A stretch of DNA of 64,000 bases, from contig NC_134137.1 in assembly GCF_033958435.1 (NCBI RefSeq), forward strand, positions 318,555,501 through 318,619,500. Reading direction: 5' to 3'. This stretch comes from Carettochelys insculpta. Lineage: Eukaryota > Chordata > Testudines > Carettochelyidae. The notes beneath the pieces were generated by a model. That model searched no databases. It saw only the letters and a list, made by a program, of their open reading frames with translations, and was not told where the DNA came from. Of the stretch, positions 32,053-43,284 are shown piece by piece (the stretch's first letter is position 1; every line of letters begins with the position of its first letter). A program made the position numbers and the translations under genes.

Positions 32053-33077
32053 CAGTGGTTCCCAAACTTTTTGGCATCATGCCCCCCTTTTGAGTTTTGA
32101 GAAACCCTCATGCCCCCAGCCTCTTCTTTATGATCATCCAACCCCCCTTTTAACAAAAAAAATCAAGTTGTAATTTAAAATAAATACAAAAAACTTGATA
32201 TAAAAATGTTATTTGAAAACAAGCACAAATAGTTTTGCTTGGCCCCTTGCAGGCCACCAGACCTGGCTGTGACAGCTGCCTGCCTGCCTTACACCTGCGC
32301 TACCAGAGCCACTTGCCCGAGCCCCGCACCACCAGGGTCAGCTGCCCACCTGCCCACTGGCCCGCCCGCTGGCTGTCTGAGCCCCACCCTGCTGGGACCA
32401 GCTGCCTGCCCACCAGCCATGCACCCCAGCCACAGGCCAACTGCCTGAGTTGCCCACCCAAGCCCCACGCTGCCAGGCAAGCCGCCCACCTTCCATCCTG
32501 AGCTGCCTGAATCCCACACTGCTGGGGCCAGCTGCCTGAGCCCCGTGCTGCTGGGGCCAGCCACCCACCTGTCAGCCTGAGCTGCCCAAGCCCTGTGCTG
32601 CTGGGGCCAGCTGCCAGCTCAAACTGCTTGAACCCTGGGATGCCGGAGCCAGCTGCCCAAGCACCATGAGTCCCACAAGCCAGTCAGCTGCCCGAACGTC
32701 ATGAGCTGTCCACTTGAGCCCCTCTTGTCCCACAAAGCCAGGCATCACCACCTCCCCACTCTTATCCCATCCCCCTCACCTGAGCTAGGCACCCCCAGCC
32801 TCTCATCTCATCCCATCCTCCTCCTCCCCCACCCGACCCACCCTCACTCATCTTTGCAGAAGGCAGCTACCTCCACGTGGGTCTTTGCTGGCTGCTTGCT
32901 TTTTATAGCGACTATGCCACGTCACCCACATAAAATGGCAGAGGCTGAGAGCTGGAAGCAAAGGCCAGCTCTTTCTTCGGGGGGGGGAGAATAATGGTGG
33001 GGTTCGGTCACCTCGTGACCTCCCTGGAATTTCTTCACCCCCGCAGGAGGGCACACCACCCAGTTTGGGAAACCATG
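32053..33077. mobile_element. hAT-type non-autonomous element with GC-rich core
   Basis: The left end is CAGTGGTTCCCAAACTTTTT, a classic hAT (Charlie-like) terminus. The right end is cccagtttgggaaaccatg, whose complement begins CATGGTTTCCCAAACTGGG. Inside are ccagctgcctgcc / tgctggggccagctgcc repeats (32260-32700) and a pyrimidine-rich stretch. No transposase. The 8-bp target duplication is not certain: ccacaatg on the left versus ccctaacg on the right. Confidence 0.75.
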
Positions 33078-33178
33078 CCCTAACGGGTGCATTTAAATGC
33101 AAACGCGAGGAAAGGGGGAATTGTAAGTCAAAAAGATTGACAACAAATGAAGACGCTGAAAGTCCACAGAGAAAAAAT

Positions 33179-33301
33179 ATAACAGAGAGGAAGCCGTGCT
33201 AGTCTATACACTATCAAAACAAAATCTGTCCCACGAAATCTCACCTCATAAACTATTTTGCTAGTCTTTAAAGTGCTACTTGACTGCTTTTTGTTTTGAT
33301 A
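33179..33301. repeat. Short fold-back insertion of PLE tail pieces
   Basis: 33179-33221 is the end of a PLE tail in minus orientation (aacagagaggaagccgtgct, agtctatacactatcaaaac). It joins directly to a plus-orientation tail that starts inside the small stem (tctgtcccacgaaa) and runs to ctttttgttttgatag. The insertion is therefore two opposed pieces of the same tail. Confidence 0.75.
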
Positions 33302-33589
33302 GAGAAAAAATGCTGATGCTTTTACATCTTTGTCATGTGGGCTGCCACAGAGTGAAGACAAATGAACCTGTTGAATTGCTGCTGGATAAGCAGGTTGCCA
33401 TACCCTGCTGTGTGGTCAAAAATGAAATTTGAGGAGTTCAAAAATGAAAAAAAACTGGCTTTTTGCTTCTGGTAATTAACTTGGGCACAAAGTATGTTGT
33501 GACATTTCCAATTTGAAGCTGCATTCTGCAAGAGAAGTTAACATGTCTCTAAACTGGGCCTTTTGTGGAATATCCTCATATAGAAAGAA

Positions 33590-35690
33590 TAAACAGAATT
33601 GCCCTCCCTTAAAAAAATAATAAGTGAACATAAGAAATCTGCAGTTCACATGGAGGCTGAAAAAAATTCAGCCATGGCTAATAAAGAAACACTTCTTAAT
33701 CTGACTGCTAAAAGTGAACAATCAGCGTTTGAAAGTACTGCTCACGTATTCCATACAGCATATTACCTTGCAAAAACAAATTGACTCTTTGGTGACCACA
33801 AGAGCCTCATTGAGCTACAGCAAATCAACGAAATTGAAATGGGGCATTTATTGCACAGTAGAACAGCTTCTGTAAACATAATCAATTGTATATGAAAACT
33901 GTCCAAAAAATTGAGAAGTAAAAAATTACTGTACTTGTTGATGAATCAACTACTCTTGATGGAAACTGGACTCATTTATTTGAAAACCAGTGTAGATGGA
34001 ATTATGAAGCCAGTTATGTTTCCCCTGGACTTGATTGAGCTGAAAAGTGCAACAGCAGAAGCCATCAAAGGGAAAATTTTACTTTTGTAGTGATGTCACT
34101 AATGTGATATTAAGAGTTAAAGCAAGTGTTAGAAAACATTTGTAAATGGACTTTCCTAATGTGATATTATGGCATTGCCTCTACCATAGACTAGAACTTG
34201 TTTTTAATGAAGTTTTAGAAGTAACTGGAGGTACAAATAACTTTAAGCCTTTTTTTTTTTTGATGCATTATATTCATTATACAGGCAATGTCACGAACTG
34301 AGAGCTCATGCCAATGAATTTGATGTTGTATTTCTAAAATTGGCAAAGTTCTTAGTTTAAGGCCTGTGGTATCAACAAGCAGAGTAGGCAGTACAATCTG
34401 GCACACAAAGAGGCCTGAGAAGACCAGTTGAGAGTCAGAAGTGAACGTGCTAAATTTCAAAGACTGCACTCAAAGTTACGTTCTGTAAATTTCATCAGAA
34501 ACCCTTCTTAAATGCTGGATGTGCTGGCAGAATTGAAGGTCATGTCTGAGGTGTTACAAGAATGAGAAATGACCATTCCCAAAGCAGACAACCTAATGAA
34601 AATGCACATCAAAGCTGGATCTACACTACAGAGTTCTGTTGACAGAAGAGGCTTTCTGTCAACAAAACTAGGGAGCATCCACACTACAGATGCATTCTGT
34701 TGAGAATCTGTGAACAGAATGCAGCAGTTTTCCTGGTAGAGTTCTGCCTAGACTGCACAAGGCATAGCACTTCTGTCGACAGATCTTTGACAAAAATAGT
34801 GTAGACACTCCAGGGGTCCCTCTGTCGACAGACTGGGCTTCTGGCTCACTGGGCTGCCCTGTTTGCAGAGCTTCCGGTTGGTTGTTCTGTCAACAGAGGG
34901 CTGGATGTCTGTCCGCAATTGGCAGGAAGAGCCTGTATTAGGTGTGGACGTGCTCTGTAGACAGAGGTTCTGTTGGAAATATCTGTCAACAGTGACTTCT
35001 GTCAACAGAACTCTGTAGTGCACACACAGCTCAAGAGAATCAAAAGATTGAAAACAGACCCGAGCTCACACTGAACAAACCCAGTAGGCTGAACAATCTG
35101 TGAAACTAGCAAACTAACCAGTACTGGAAAAAGCCTCAGGATCAACTTGCCTCAATGCATTCTAGTAGTTACTGGCAACATGAGAACAAACTATTCTCAG
35201 CTGCCTCAAACAAAGCTGATCAAACGACCTATGAAGTAAGGTCTTCTGATTGTAACAACTTAATTAACAATTTGTCACTTTGGAATCCTGAAACGTGCCA
35301 AGAGAATCCAGAGAATCCCTTCTTTGGAGAAAGGAAGAACATTGGGTGATCAACTGAGAATAAATCAACAGGAAACACACTAGTGATTTGTGGAATTCAA
35401 GGCCTCTGGAGGAATAAACATTCCCAAAGGACTTAAACTCCTTGCAGCAGACAACCTTACTGCAAGCAGTGCTGACTGCAAAATGGGATTCAGTGCAATG
35501 AATAACAATTACAATGAAACAGGTTGCTCTTACCACCTGTCATGTAGCAGACTTTCTATTCATTTAATGTGTGGGACCTCTTTATACTCAGTCAAATCCT
35601 ACACCACGTGTGAAAATGTGGCTTGGAAAAGTACAGTACATTTATCTCCAGGCATTGCATGATGGGAACAGGGAGAGATGCTGTAAGGGT
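33590..35690 (+). pseudogene. hAT-superfamily transposase remnant (KIAA1586/ZMYM-like)
   Basis: Scattered frames on + give, in order, AKSEQSAFESTAHVFHTAYY, then LIELQQINEIEMG and LLHSRTA, a VLVDESTTLDGNWTHL block with the first acidic catalytic region (VDEST), and ILWHCL-YHRLEL near 34165-34200. After the MITE at 34613-35031 the C-terminal dimerisation-like region appears: GGINIPKGLKLL, then SSADCKMGFSAMN (35461-35510). This order of motifs is that of the hAT-like transposase carried by KIAA1586 and ZMYM-type proteins. Stops and frameshifts occur throughout. It may be an old transposon or a decayed copy of a domesticated gene; no inverted ends or introns were identified. Function is lost. Confidence 0.75.
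34613..35031. mobile_element. Harbinger MITE inserted in the hAT remnant
   Basis: It begins AGCTGGATCTACACTACAG and its other strand begins AGCTGTGTGTGCACTACAG. CAA flanks both ends (34610-34612, 35032-35034). Inner words (gttctgttgacagaag, gcatccacactacagatgc, ctgtcgacagactgggcttc) place it in the same family as 19071 and the ends of the 50.5-kb element. Confidence 0.85.
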
Positions 35691-36603
35691 CAATGTAGGA
35701 GTCTCTATAAGGTTATTTCAGGCTTTTATTTCAATACTAAAGTTCTATTCTAGAGTATTGGTAGTAGCTTTAAGTATCAAAATCATGCAAAGGGCTCCAT
35801 GAAGGTAAGTGTCTAGGAGTGGAGGTGGGGAAAGAGGTTGGGGGTGGTTGTGATATGACAGAAAGTGTAAGAAATTTAAGTTACTTTGAACCCTGGGCTT
35901 ACTACCCTATAATTGTCAGCATCGCCTCTTCACGCTTTTAAAAAAAGCATTAAGTATTCTTCAGTCATTTGGTATAGGTATATAACAATTGTCAAAGCAT
36001 GTCTTGTGTTCTCCTCTAAGAATGTGGATATCAGCCTAGCTCTGCTACTGGTTTGTCCTTTAATTCAAGTAGATTAAGTCTGTGCTGAGGATCTTCAGCA
36101 CCCTGGGTTCAAACGCTGCTGAGCATTCAAGGAGGGAAAAATGGCTATAAATAAAGTTTGTTATAATGGATGTACACAAGGGTCAGAATTATGACTGCAT
36201 GAGAAGCCTTATTTTCCCTTTCCCAAGTTTTGAGTTGCTTTATTTTAAAACTGTGCAGTTTAATATACTTTAATTTAATATATAAGATTCTCACAGGTTC
36301 GTGGGAGAAGCCTGGAGAAACAATAATTGTTGAAATTATGTTGCTAAACATTTTGTTTGAATTTTTAAATAACGTTAATAACACATTAATTTTAATTTTA
36401 TTATTGTATTTGTATTGATTGTATCTTAGTTATAGACTACTCTCTGTAGGAATGGAATTGAAACTGAAATTGCGTGTAGAAATGAAATATAGATAAAGGA
36501 ACAGGGACTAAACTGTTATTGAGGGTGAGTGAATATTCTGTTTAGTGGCTACATGAGAAGCAATGTTTTTAAAAAACATTAATGGGTTTCTGAAAAACGT
36601 TTA
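35691..36603. other. Intergenic sequence with a tRNA-SINE-like piece
   Basis: Apart from the short piece at 36045-36130 nothing is recognised. 36140-36420 is strongly AT-rich. Confidence 0.5.
36045..36130 (+). repeat. tRNA-derived SINE head fragment
   Basis: tttaattcaagtagattaag resembles a decayed A-box region (ttTAGCTCAAGTGGTAGAG-like). It is followed about 35 bases later by ccctgggttcaaacgctg, a good B-box. Same arrangement as 20160-20340, on the other strand. Boundaries beyond the promoter boxes are unclear. Confidence 0.5.
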
Positions 36604-37041
36604 GGCTGTGGCTACACTTGCCCCCACCTTTCGAAAAGGGGATGCTAATGAGCCACTTTGGCAGATGCTAATGAGGTGCTGCCATGAATATGCAGCACCT
36701 CATTAGCATAATGGCGGCCACACTCATTTAGAAAGTGCCTCTTTCAAAACGCATGTTGCTCATGTAGACGGGGGCCTTTTGAAAGGACCTCCCCAGATTT
36801 TGAAAGCCCCTTCTTTCCAAAATCAAATGAGAAGAAGAGGCTTTCCAAGTCTGGGGGTCCTTTCGAAAGGCCCCTGTTTAAATGGGCAGCATGCATGTTG
36901 AAAGCGGCACTTTTGAAATGCGTGTGGCTGCCATTAAGCAAATGAGGTGCAACATATTCATGGCAGCACCTCATTAGCATCTGCCAAAGTGGCTCATTAG
37001 TACCCCCTTTTCAAAAGGCAGGGGCTAGTGTAGCCACAGCC
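36604..37041. mobile_element. Fold-back Harbinger MITE
   Basis: It begins GGCTGTGGCTACACTTGCCC and its other strand begins GGCTGTGGCTACACTAGCCC. TTA flanks both ends (36601-36603, 37042-37044). Long inverted arms carry gatgctaatgagccactttgg, gcagcacctcattagcat and ggtcctttcgaaagg. 438 bp, no coding content. Confidence 0.9.
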
Positions 37042-37215
37042 TTAGATTTATTTAACAACTGTTATTTTTATCATTAAACATAAGCTGTGTATGCTAGAAA
37101 CCTCAGTGATGTGGCTGCCTTTTGTTGAACCTTTTCCCTCTATCCCCATTTCCTTCTTATTTATTTGTTATCCATTGCTTTGTGTTGTCTATTTAAATTG
37201 TTTGTTAAAAGCATT

Positions 37216-38060
37216 ATGTGAGGAGACTATATACTCTTTCAAGACAGAGAGTGGAGACCTGGTATGATTTAAGATTGCTACAGGCGTAAGGCAAGGTTGC
37301 ATGCTCTCCCCACTTTTCTGTATTGTCATTCACTTTGTGATGCTGCTGAACACACTGGTGGTGTTTGGGCAAAATATAAATTGTGAGACCTAGATTTTTC
37401 AGATAATATAGTCGTGCGGGATGCCACTTTGGGTAGAATGAAAAGAATTTTTGTTGGCATAAAACCAGAAGCTGCTGAAGGGGCATTTTCCATCAATATC
37501 TAGAAGAGTAAGATCATGGAAACATGAAAGAATGCTGTCAACAGTGACAGATGTGTGATCGACTGAGAGTATGAAGAGTTGATGACTTTATCTGTCTTTG
37601 AAGTATAGTGCCTGCTAATGGCCAGCTCACAAAGTGAAGGCAAGGATCAGAAAGGTATTTTCGGTGAAGCATTCTCCTGTGTGTCAGACATCTGGAACAG
37701 TAAGACTCCACACAGATATGCTAAAATGAGATTAAACAACATAGTTGTCTTCCCAACACTGTACCTCACAACTGTGACAGAAAGCGGAAGTACGTAACAG
37801 GAAGATGAATGCATTTCACCAGCTTTACTTAATAAATAAGTTGAGCATGGATTGGACAGATCATGTAACCAATGAAGAGGCGCTGCACCTCATGGATGAG
37901 CAGGCTGCAGACTCAATAATAAGACAGAGATGGCTGTGCCGTGACAGATGCCACATGGTGGGAAAAAAAGGTCTAGAGTGCCAGGAATGCCTTATCTCAA
38001 GCTGATTTAAATGGATCCCCTTGTCGTGGGCATTTCTTCCAATAGAGTCAGACATAGCTC
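37216..38060 (+). pseudogene. Non-LTR retrotransposon reverse transcriptase remnant
   Basis: The + strand reads ATGVRQGCMLSPLFCIVI, which is the conserved RT block with the GVRQGC-LSP signature, then a decayed stretch where the catalytic Asp pair should be (the frame is interrupted by TAG and TAA near 37391-37408). Further on comes DCMLSI-region debris and, at 37805-38005, INAFHQLYL-like text, WTDHVTNEE and RQRWLCRDRCHMVGKKG, typical of the region after RT in LINE ORF2. Many stops and frameshifts; both ends are missing. The family is RTE/jockey-like; I cannot place it more exactly. Confidence 0.7.
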
Positions 38061-39107
38061 AGGACAGACAGTGGGGAAATGGGTTATCTCCAATTTATGA
38101 ATCTAAGTGTAACATATGCAGAGTCACTTTTAGGCATGTGATACTTGATTTTCTTTCTGGAACAGGTTGCGAAGCTCAGCGTCTGTGACAACAGATAATA
38201 TTCCTGGTTCTGCTAAGCTGAGTGGGTGTGCAGGTGGGTTGGAGTGAGTCTGTGGGGTTAGAAATATATCTTAAAAACAGATCAACAAACGACGTATAAA
38301 TACAAGCCCCAGAAGAAGACAATTAACAGGCAAAAATAAGCAAATGATTGATGTGAGTGTGTGGGAAGAAATTTGAGCTACATCTGAGGCAGGAGCCAGT
38401 TATCTCAGTTGCAAGTATGTAATTATGCACATAAGGGCAGAAGCTGGCACAATATCTTTCAAAAAGGAGCTGCCCTGTTCCAAGCCACATGGATAGGTGA
38501 CATAACAGACAGTGGCAGCTGTTTTCCATAGAAAAACCAGCCAAGCACACTGTAGTCCTCTCGTGAAGTCACAAGCACTGCAGAAGCATAGCCAGTTCCT
38601 GTAAAAGACAAGACACATAATCTTTTCTAATGAAGCACGGACTTTAGCATGCTTTGCTCTGCATTTAGACATAATGGAATTGAGCTGGATAATGGAATGG
38701 TGAATAAGCAAAGCCATTACTTATAAATAATTCCCCCACCCTTTAATTCTTTTAGTAGTTGTATTTTTGCAATCTGAAAAAAAATGCTTCTGTTTTAGAT
38801 TTGGAGCAAAGCATCAGATATAAACCTGTATCATTTTTATGTGTTTGAAGAGGCTGGCAGAAAATATTTGACCTCAAACAGTAAGGATGAGCACGGAGAG
38901 GTCAGCCTGTAGACAGAAGAAAAGAGGTTCTTTGCTTTGGATTGTTAATTACAATTTTAACACCCCACAAAATCTCTAGGAACTGTAGCCCACTAGTTAA
39001 AAAGTGCTGCATTAAAGTATTGTTGCATGGAACTTTTTGTTTGTTTTGGTGCACTAGAAAAATAAAGAGTGTTGCGTACCTTATGAATTTCAGGAGGAAT
39101 ACAATAT
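38061..39107. other. Intergenic sequence, no feature recognised
   Basis: AT-rich with short unconvincing frames. No inverted ends or repeats seen. Confidence 0.55.
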
Positions 39108-39540
39108 GGCTGTGTTTACACTAGCTCCTTCCTTTTGGAAGGGGCATAGTAATGAGTGAGTTGGGAAGATGCTAATGATGTAATGAATATGCAGTGCCTC
39201 ATTAGCATAATGACAGTTGCACGTGATTGGAAAGCACTGCTTTCAAATGACACGCTGCTCGTGTAGACGGAGGCCTTTCCAAAGGACCCCCTGGACTTTG
39301 AAAGCCACTTCCTCCTGAAAGCAAATGGGAATAAAGGGCTTTCAAAGTCCGGGGGGTCCTTTCAAAAGGCCCCTATCTACATGGGTGGCGTGCGATTCGA
39401 AAGCGGCACTTTCGAATCGTGTGCAGCCACCATTATGCTAATGAAATGCTTCATAGTTGTGGCAGTGCCTTATTAGCATCTTCCCAACTGGCTCATTACC
39501 ATGCCCCTTCCCAAAGGATGGGGCTAGTGTAGGTGTAGCC
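39108..39540. mobile_element. Fold-back Harbinger MITE
   Basis: It begins GGCTGTGTTTACACTAGCTCC and its other strand begins GGCTACACCTACACTAGCCCC. Arms share gatgctaatga, gcctcattagcataatg and ggtcctttcaaaagg words with 36604-37041. TAT on the left and TGT on the right may be a mutated target duplication. Confidence 0.8.
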
Positions 39541-40282
39541 TGTAACTTTTAAGTTCCATTCCACAGAACCAAGTGTTGCATTATATTATACATTCCATCT
39601 ATATAGCATAATAAGAACATGGAGGCTGATTGTTAAGCATAAGTAAGGGGTTGCTGCAGGAATCTGACATGGAAATGACAATTTTCACAGCACCCTCTCT
39701 ACTTATTGGCATTAAGGGTTCTCTGATTTTTTTTTAAGTGTAAACATTGTGTGTGCTCTTCACTGGCATCTAGAGATGAGTTGGGGGAAAAGACTTTAGA
39801 AACACACTGTATTTGCACAGGCTTGTCTACTGTGCATAGTTACATTGAGCATGATGACATTACTTTGTCAAAATATTCACTTTCAGGAGGTGTGTTCTAA
39901 ATCACTTTAGCAGTGTCTGCAAGAGGAATCCAATATTGTTATGCTTATTGTCTGAGTAAAGGGCAGGAGCACTGTACTTATCCTAGCTGGACTGAGGGGG
40001 TCACCCTAAACTGAACCACACTTGCTAAGCAGGAGGTGAGAATGCAAACGCCTGGTGGAGACGGGAGAGGCGGGGAGGATGGTTGGTGTTCAAAGAGTTC
40101 CCTGTTGTTTTTTGATTGTCTCCTTGCTGATATTCAAAGAGCAACCTGATTGAATTATGTGAGAAGCACAGCCTCTGTTCAGTGGTTACTAGAGGTAAAT
40201 CACTGACAGGCAGCTCTAGGGGCTATGCCTCAGTCATGGTGTAGGGACCAGTAGTGAAAAGAGAGAAAAGGCAGAATTTGTA
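39541..40282. other. Intergenic sequence, no feature recognised
   Basis: No codable family or repeat seen between the MITE and the Tigger-like element. Confidence 0.5.
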
Positions 40283-40951
40283 CAGGCTGTAATTCTAAAA
40301 ACTGGGATTCTCTGGTCCAGCAACATCCATGCTCTTGCTGAACTGCAGATGTTGCAGAACCAGAGAACCGGGGACTACAGCCTGTGGCAGTGCGACCATG
40401 TCCAGGGCCTTCAGCAAGAGAGTGAGGGCTGTGTGCAGAGCCCACAGCAGTGGGAGCTGTGTCTGGGGCCAGGGCCCTCTGTGTCAGCAGAAGCATCCGG
40501 GTCAAGAGGCCTCAGCAGGGGCACAGGGCTGGAGGCCTCCATGGTAGCAGAGGTGGAAGGGGCCAGAGCCTTCAGCAGACACTTGAGGGCTGCAGCCAGG
40601 GCCAGAGCCCTCAGCAGTGGCAGAGGCAGTCAGGGCCAGAGACCTCAGTGGGGTAGAAGGGACCGTGGCTGGGCCAGACCCGTCAGCAAGGTCGGGGACT
40701 GGGGCTGGAGCCTTCAGCAGCAGAGCCACATCTAGGGCCAGAGTCCATGGATGGTGGCAGTGGGGCTGAAACTAGGGCTGACATCAGGGGATTGTAGCAG
40801 AAAGCATTAAGGCCAGAAGTAGGGAGGCCAGAATCAGAGTGGAGGCAGTGTGGTGCAAGGGGCAGGCAACCTCCTCTGGTCCAGCAAATCCCCTCATTCA
40901 GAACCAGTCAGGTTGCTGGACCAGGGTGCTGGACATGGGAGGTCCAACCTG
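40283..40951. mobile_element. pogo/Tigger-like non-autonomous element with GC-rich core
   Basis: Left end CAGGCTGTAATTCTAAAAAC. Right end on the other strand CAGGTTGGACCTCCCATGTCC. ctggtccagcaac words lie near both ends (40312 and 40862-40920). TA flanks both sides (40281-40282, 40952-40953). The centre repeats gggccagagccctcagcag-type words about every 40 bases. No transposase frame. Size (669 bp) and build are like 16250-16912. Confidence 0.85.
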
Positions 40952-40953
40952 TA

Positions 40954-41449
40954 TTGACAGTGAGATTTTCTGCTACTCAGTGAAATGACTAAGAGCTGAA
41001 ACCATGAGAGTACTGGGTTAAGCAGTAGAACATCAGATCATGACAATGCAGAAGTGGCAGTGAACGTCCAACAGTAACAGCAGAGAAAAGCTACAAAGGG
41101 AAACATCCAGAGATATTGCTTGATGCACCCCTTCTTAACTGAACACAGCTGTGAACTCTTGGGTTTTGCTGACCAAGGACAGCCCGCTGTAAGGCTGTGC
41201 AATAGAAAGAAAAAGCAGTGAAGTGTAAAAGGATATTCATTTGTTGAACTTTCCCACTGCAAAGTTAAGTAGGATATGTCCCATTCTTGAGAACATCAAA
41301 GGTGTTTGACACATGGGACACGTCCTACTTCCTTAATTTGCTTCATCTGCTGGTCCTACTAGTGACAGGTAACCACCTCATCCCTTCCCCCATTTTTTCT
41401 TCCTCCTTCCTTCAACCCCTTTCCCCTATATAAACCCTGGATTCTACGT
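40954..41449. other. Intergenic sequence, no feature recognised
   Basis: Two near-complementary patches (aagtaggatatgtcccattc at 41264, cacgtcctacttcctt at 41318) may form a weak hairpin. No gene seen. Confidence 0.45.
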
Positions 41450-41892
41450 AGCTGTGGCCACACTTGGCCAAAACTTCAAAATGGCCATTTCGAAGGTAAC
41501 TAATGAGGCGCTGAATTAAATATTAAGTGCCTCATTAGCATTAGGGTGCTTCCAGCCACAGCACTTCAAAAGTGCCACTTTCGAACGCATGGCTTGGCAC
41601 TGCTACACGGGGGATCCTTTTTGAAAGGACCCCACACCTTTCGAAATCCCCTTATTCCCCTCCAATGAGAGGAATAAGGGGATTTTGAAATGCGCAGGGT
41701 CCTTTCGAAAAGGACCCCCGTGTAGCCGCGCTGAGCCATGCACATTCAAAAGTGGCACTTTCGAAGAACCGCAGCCGGAAGCGTCCTAATGCTAATGAGG
41801 CACTGAATATTCAGTTCAGCACCTCATTAGTAATCTTCAAAATGGCCATTTGTATGGCCATTTTGAAGTTTTAGCCAGGTGTGGCTACAGCC
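41450..41892. mobile_element. Fold-back Harbinger MITE
   Basis: Ends are AGCTGTGGCCACACTTGGCC and, on the other strand, GGCTGTAGCCACACCTGGC. Long inverted arms: cttcaaaatggccat, aatgaggcgctgaa, gcctcattagcattagg, tccttattcc-type and ggtcctttcgaaaaggacc words. Centre about 41668. Target duplication not clear. Confidence 0.85.
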
Positions 41893-41926
41893 AATGTACG
41901 TACTACAATCATCTGATCATATGTGT

Positions 41927-41995
41927 CTTACACAAGAAAGCTCATGACTTAGTAAATTTGTTATTCTTTAAGGTGCTACAGGACTTCTTGTGAAC
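41927..41995 (+). repeat. PLE-type 3' tail, family B
   Basis: It contains gaaagctcatgacttag and ttctttaaggtgctacagga followed by cttcttgtg. The pieces match the tail region after the GAAA motif in the other PLE copies. It begins near that motif and lacks the upstream stem. Confidence 0.55.
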
Positions 41996-42007
41996 TGTGT
42001 TGAGTGT

Positions 42008-43190
42008 AACACGTCCAGAGACGCCCAGCCCCTTGGCCTAGGGCGGGCGGCAGCAAAAGGGGGTTAGAGCACCAGCCCGTACTCAGTTTGGGCGGTCAGC
42101 GGCTCACCGCTACAACGCCATACCGGCCCCAGCCCTCAATCTAGGGCAGGGCAGCAGTTCACAAGAGTTGTATAGCTCTGGGCCCAGCCCTCAGTCCAGG
42201 GCAGGGCAGCAGTTTACAGGTAATAGTACAGTTCTAGGCCCGGCCCTCAGTCCAGGGGCAGGGCAGCAGTTCCCAAGTACTAGCACAGTTCTGGGCCCAG
42301 CCCTCAGTCCAGGGCAGGGCAGCAACACAAGGGTTAAACACAAGCCCAGCCCTCAGTTTGGGGCGGGGCAGCAACACAAGGTTTAAACACAAGCCCAGCC
42401 CTCAGTTTGGGGCAGGGCAGCAACCCAAGGGTTTAAGTGCAGGCTCAGCACAGGCTGGCCCTGTCACGGAGGGGGATAGGGGGTCGCAGGCCCTCCCACT
42501 CCACTGCGACCTGGCCCGGGGCCCTGGGGGGTTGCTCACACGCAACCCCGGCAGTGGGGATCCAGACCGCAACACACTGCCATTGGTTCATGAGCGTCGT
42601 TCCCCAGGCCACTTCCTACCTCACCCTCTGCTGGCGGAAGGTCCCAGTCCATCTGGTCAAGGGGTCCCCCTAGGTCGGTCTCCTCCAGGTCATCCACCTT
42701 CGGGGGCTCCGGCCAGTCGTCCATAACAATGTCATTAGGGTAGTCGGGCGGCGGTAATACCGGAGACCCTAGGCGATCCTGGGTCTGAGTGCTGTAAGGA
42801 TCCACTGGGACTCTGGGGCAGCCCGCTCCTGGGGCCTCTTCCAAGGCGGGGGGGTCTCCGCCGGCGTGAAGGTCCTGGTAGGTCTGGGAAGTCCGGGTAG
42901 TCCCCTTGGGGCATATGGACCCGGGATTGCTTGGAGCCTCTGGGGGCTTGCTCCTCCGGCCTGGCTGGGCAGCAGCAGGCCCTCTCCCTTTGGTGCCGAG
43001 GAGCTCATGCAGGCACGTCCTCCCTGCCCGGAGGCCCAGGCCCAAATGGGTCCTGAGTCCTGCCTTTGGCTCTTCTAGCCCTTGGCCCCGCCCTCTGAGG
43101 GGCGGGCCTCTGGTCTCCTGGCTCCGGCCCCGCCCACCAGGGCCTCTGCATAGTCTCCCCGGCCTCCGGGTCTGCAGGAGGCCATACTGA
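42008..43190. repeat. GC-rich repeat region of unknown family
   Basis: The block is sharply GC- and CpG-rich between AT-rich neighbours. It opens with a tandem array and continues with one uninterrupted minus-strand frame of 226 codons (43216-42536). That frame is proline-rich and has an acidic stretch (DYPNDIVMDDWPEPPKVDD) but no domain I know. Possible sources are the 5' region of a retrotransposon or an LTR. It ends about 100 bp before the CR1. No terminal repeats were identified. Confidence 0.5.
42125..42440 (+). repeat. Tandem array of 48-57-bp units
   Basis: Six units each start with g-cccagccctcagt and continue with (c/t)-(c/t)agggcagggcagcag. The first three are longer (tail with tagtacagttctg-type) and the last three shorter (aacacaaggg-tttaa-cac). 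The change in unit length suggests two rounds of amplification. Confidence 0.85.
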
Positions 43191-43284
43191 CTCACTACAT
43201 GAGTAAAACACATCACTTGACACAGCCAGTTATGTCAAAGGTGTTCTAAGCAACTGATATAGTGTATAGTATAGTGTAAATCAT

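Noticed and set aside
42008..43190. LTR of an endogenous retrovirus or gypsy element
   Set aside because: No TG...CA borders, no matching second copy in the window, no primer-binding site seen. Left as an unknown repeat.
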